Origin: an uncultured Lachnospiraceae bacterium
Lineage (GTDB): Bacteria > Bacillota > Clostridia > Lachnospirales > Lachnospiraceae
Length of the DNA: 7,853 nucleotides
Reading direction: 5' to 3'
Assembly: GCA_902797785.1 (NCBI GenBank)
Contig: CADBUD010000249.1
Span: 1-7,853, forward strand
Below are positions 6,486 to 7,853 of this stretch, piece by piece. Below the pieces are notes generated by a model. The model was not told the DNA's origin and ran no database searches. It saw only the letters and a program-made list of their open reading frames with translations. The translations under genes were made by a program, and so were the position numbers. Within the stretch, counting starts at the first letter, position 1, and every line of letters begins with the position of its first letter.

Positions 6486-7700
6486 ATGGCTAAAATTCAG
6501 ATGAAGACACCATTAGTAGAAATGGACGGAGATGAGATGACCAGGATTCTTTGGAAGATGATCAAGGATGAGCTTCTTCTTCCGTTCATCGATTTGAAGA
6601 CAGAATATTATGACTTGGGATTGGAGTATAGAAATGAAACAGACGATCAAGTAACGATCGATTCGGCTGAAGCGGTAAAAAAATACGGAGTCGCTGTAAA
6701 ATGCGCGACGATTACACCGAATGCTGCCAGGATGCCGGAGTACAATCTAAAAAAAATGTATAAGAGTCCGAATGGAACGATCCGTGCCATGCTGGATGGA
6801 ACTGTCTTTCGGGCGCCGATTATCGTAAAAGGAATCGAGCCTTATGTAAAAAACTGGAAAAAACCAATCACGATCGCGCGTCATGCCTATGGAGACGTTT
6901 ATAAGGCAACAGAGATGAAGATTCCTGCAGCAGGCAAATGTGAGCTTGTCTATACTCCGGCAGACGGAGGAGAGACCGTTCGGGAGACGATTCATGATTT
7001 TGACGGTCCGGGCATCATTCAGGGGATGCATAATGTCGAAGAGTCCATTTCAAATTTTGCGAAGAGCTGCTTCAATTACGCTCTTGATACGAAGCAGGAT
7101 CTTTGGTTCGCGACAAAGGATACCATTTCTAAAAAATATGATCATACCTTCAAAGATATCTTTGCAGAGATATACGAAAAAGAATATGAAGAAAAATTTA
7201 AAGAGGCCGGAATCGAATATTTCTATACCCTGATCGATGATGCCGTGGCGCGCGTGATTCGTTCTGAAGGCGGGTATATCTGGGCCTGCAAAAACTACGA
7301 CGGAGATGTGATGAGTGATATGGTGGCGACAGCGTTCGGCTCTTTGTCAATGATGACCTCTGTTTTAGTATCTCCTCACGGCTACTATGAATATGAAGCA
7401 GCTCATGGGACCGTTCAAAGACACTATTACAAGCATCTGAAAGGAGAAGAGACTTCGACCAATTCAATCGCAACGATTTTCGCCTGGTCGGGAGCCTTAA
7501 GAAAGCGGGGAGAGCTGGATGGAATCGATGAACTGATTCACTTCGCCGATCAATTGGAACAGGCCTGCATCACTACAGTGGAGTCCGGCAGGATGACAAA
7601 GGATCTGGCTCTGATTACGACAATTGAGAATCCAACGGTGCTGAATACAGAAGGATATATCAAAGCCGTCAGGGAAACTCTGGAGCAGCGGTTAAAATAA
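6486..7700 (+). CDS. icd: NADP-dependent isocitrate dehydrogenase (eukaryote-like, homodimeric)
   Basis: A 404-residue enzyme that oxidatively decarboxylates isocitrate to 2-oxoglutarate, making NADPH and the carbon skeleton for glutamate. Its sequence follows the mitochondrial/cytosolic eukaryotic type rather than the E. coli type. Substrate residues are visible in SPNGTIR (94-100: Ser94, Asn96, Arg100), Arg109, Arg132 in ARHAYGD and Tyr139; these numbers coincide with human IDH1. The metal ligands are Asp252 and the aspartates of YDGDVMSD (271-278). EAAHGTVQRH (304-313) ends in the Arg-His pair that selects NADP over NAD. GEETSTNSIATIFAW (320-334) is also typical of the family. AGGAGG 10 nt upstream supports the start. 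The gene has its own promoter and a leader with repeats. Citrate synthase and aconitase genes are not in view. Confidence 0.97.
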   Translation: MAKIQMKTPLVEMDGDEMTRILWKMIKDELLLPFIDLKTEYYDLGLEYRNETDDQVTIDSAEAVKKYGVAVKCATITPNAARMPEYNLKKMYKSPNGTIRAMLDGTVFRAPIIVKGIEPYVKNWKKPITIARHAYGDVYKATEMKIPAAGKCELVYTPADGGETVRETIHDFDGPGIIQGMHNVEESISNFAKSCFNYALDTKQDLWFATKDTISKKYDHTFKDIFAEIYEKEYEEKFKEAGIEYFYTLIDDAVARVIRSEGGYIWACKNYDGDVMSDMVATAFGSLSMMTSVLVSPHGYYEYEAAHGTVQRHYYKHLKGEETSTNSIATIFAWSGALRKRGELDGIDELIHFADQLEQACITTVESGRMTKDLALITTIENPTVLNTEGYIKAVRETLEQRLK

Positions 7701-7712
7701 TATGATGTCGGG

Positions 7713-7826
7713 GGCAAAAGCCACAAGGCGCTTCACGCCTTGTGATTTCATCGCATGGCACTTTTGCCGTTACTATTCACAGCCACTATCCCGCAAGGTA
7801 TTTTCAAGCGCATTTTGCTTGAAAAT
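7713..7826. repeat. Complex palindromic non-coding element after icd
   Basis: Three stems crowd into 114 bp. The outer stem pairs GGCAAAAG (7713-7720) with CTTTTGCC (7761-7768). Nested inside it, CACAAGGCG (7722-7730) pairs perfectly with CGCCTTGTG (7736-7744) over a 5-nt loop. A third stem pairs ATTTTCAAGC (7800-7809) with GCTTGAAAAT (7817-7826) over 7 nt. None has a proper T tract, so a plain intrinsic terminator is doubtful, though the nested stems could still end or protect the icd transcript. The layout resembles a dispersed palindromic repeat or a small structured RNA that could be read from either strand. My memory of similar intergenic sequence in Lachnospiraceae genomes supports a dispersed repeat, but the window holds only one copy. 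Confidence 0.6.
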
Positions 7827-7853
7827 CCGAGGCAGCAGTGCGCCAAATACGAC

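Noticed and set aside
7702..7853. Open frame starting 1 bp after icd and running off the window end (50 codons).
   Set aside because: No ribosome binding site is present, the frame runs straight through all three palindromic stems, and the peptide shows no family features. It is better explained as non-coding repeat sequence.
1..7853. CRISPR array, transposon, phage or defence island.
   Set aside because: No regularly spaced repeats, transposase, integrase or defence-type domains are seen, and topB lacks any conjugation neighbours.

Overview
The window reads as an ordinary stretch of chromosome from a low-to-moderate GC Firmicute, most likely a gut-type Clostridia member of the Lachnospiraceae. 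The grounds are the strong GGAGG-type ribosome binding sites, the Firmicute-style topoisomerase III, QueH used as epoxyqueuosine reductase, and a eukaryote-like NADP isocitrate dehydrogenase. The family assignment is inference; the genus cannot be fixed from what is visible. All six genes lie on the + strand and all are complete.

Layout. Bases 1-91 hold a long hairpin and the leader of queH. Bases 92-718 encode QueH (last step of queuosine synthesis). A well-formed promoter straddles the queH stop codon and leads through a repeat-bearing leader into argH (818-2212, last step of arginine synthesis). After 63 bp comes asd (2276-3361, aspartate-semialdehyde dehydrogenase, entry to the lysine/threonine/methionine branch), closed by a clear intrinsic terminator at about 3397-3433. 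A second unit begins with topB (3492-5627, topoisomerase III) and continues 4 bp later with a 225-residue left-handed beta-helix (hexapeptide repeat) protein at 5632-6309 that resembles only the acetyltransferase half of GlmU. A strong promoter at 6319-6347 and a structured leader of about 130 nt precede icd (6486-7700). The last 150 bp are non-coding in appearance and carry three stems: two nested, the third separate.

How the parts relate. argH, asd and icd all belong to amino-acid precursor supply: icd makes 2-oxoglutarate for glutamate and hence arginine, and asd feeds the aspartate family. queH (tRNA modification) and topB (DNA topology) are housekeeping. The loose grouping looks like neighbouring small transcription units rather than a single pathway operon. 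I found no CRISPR array, transposase, phage gene, tRNA or rRNA, and nothing that I would call a new biological system. The items most worth a second look are the palindromic element after icd, the lone GlmU-like beta-helix protein coupled to topB, and the two promoter-proximal repeat arrangements before argH and icd.
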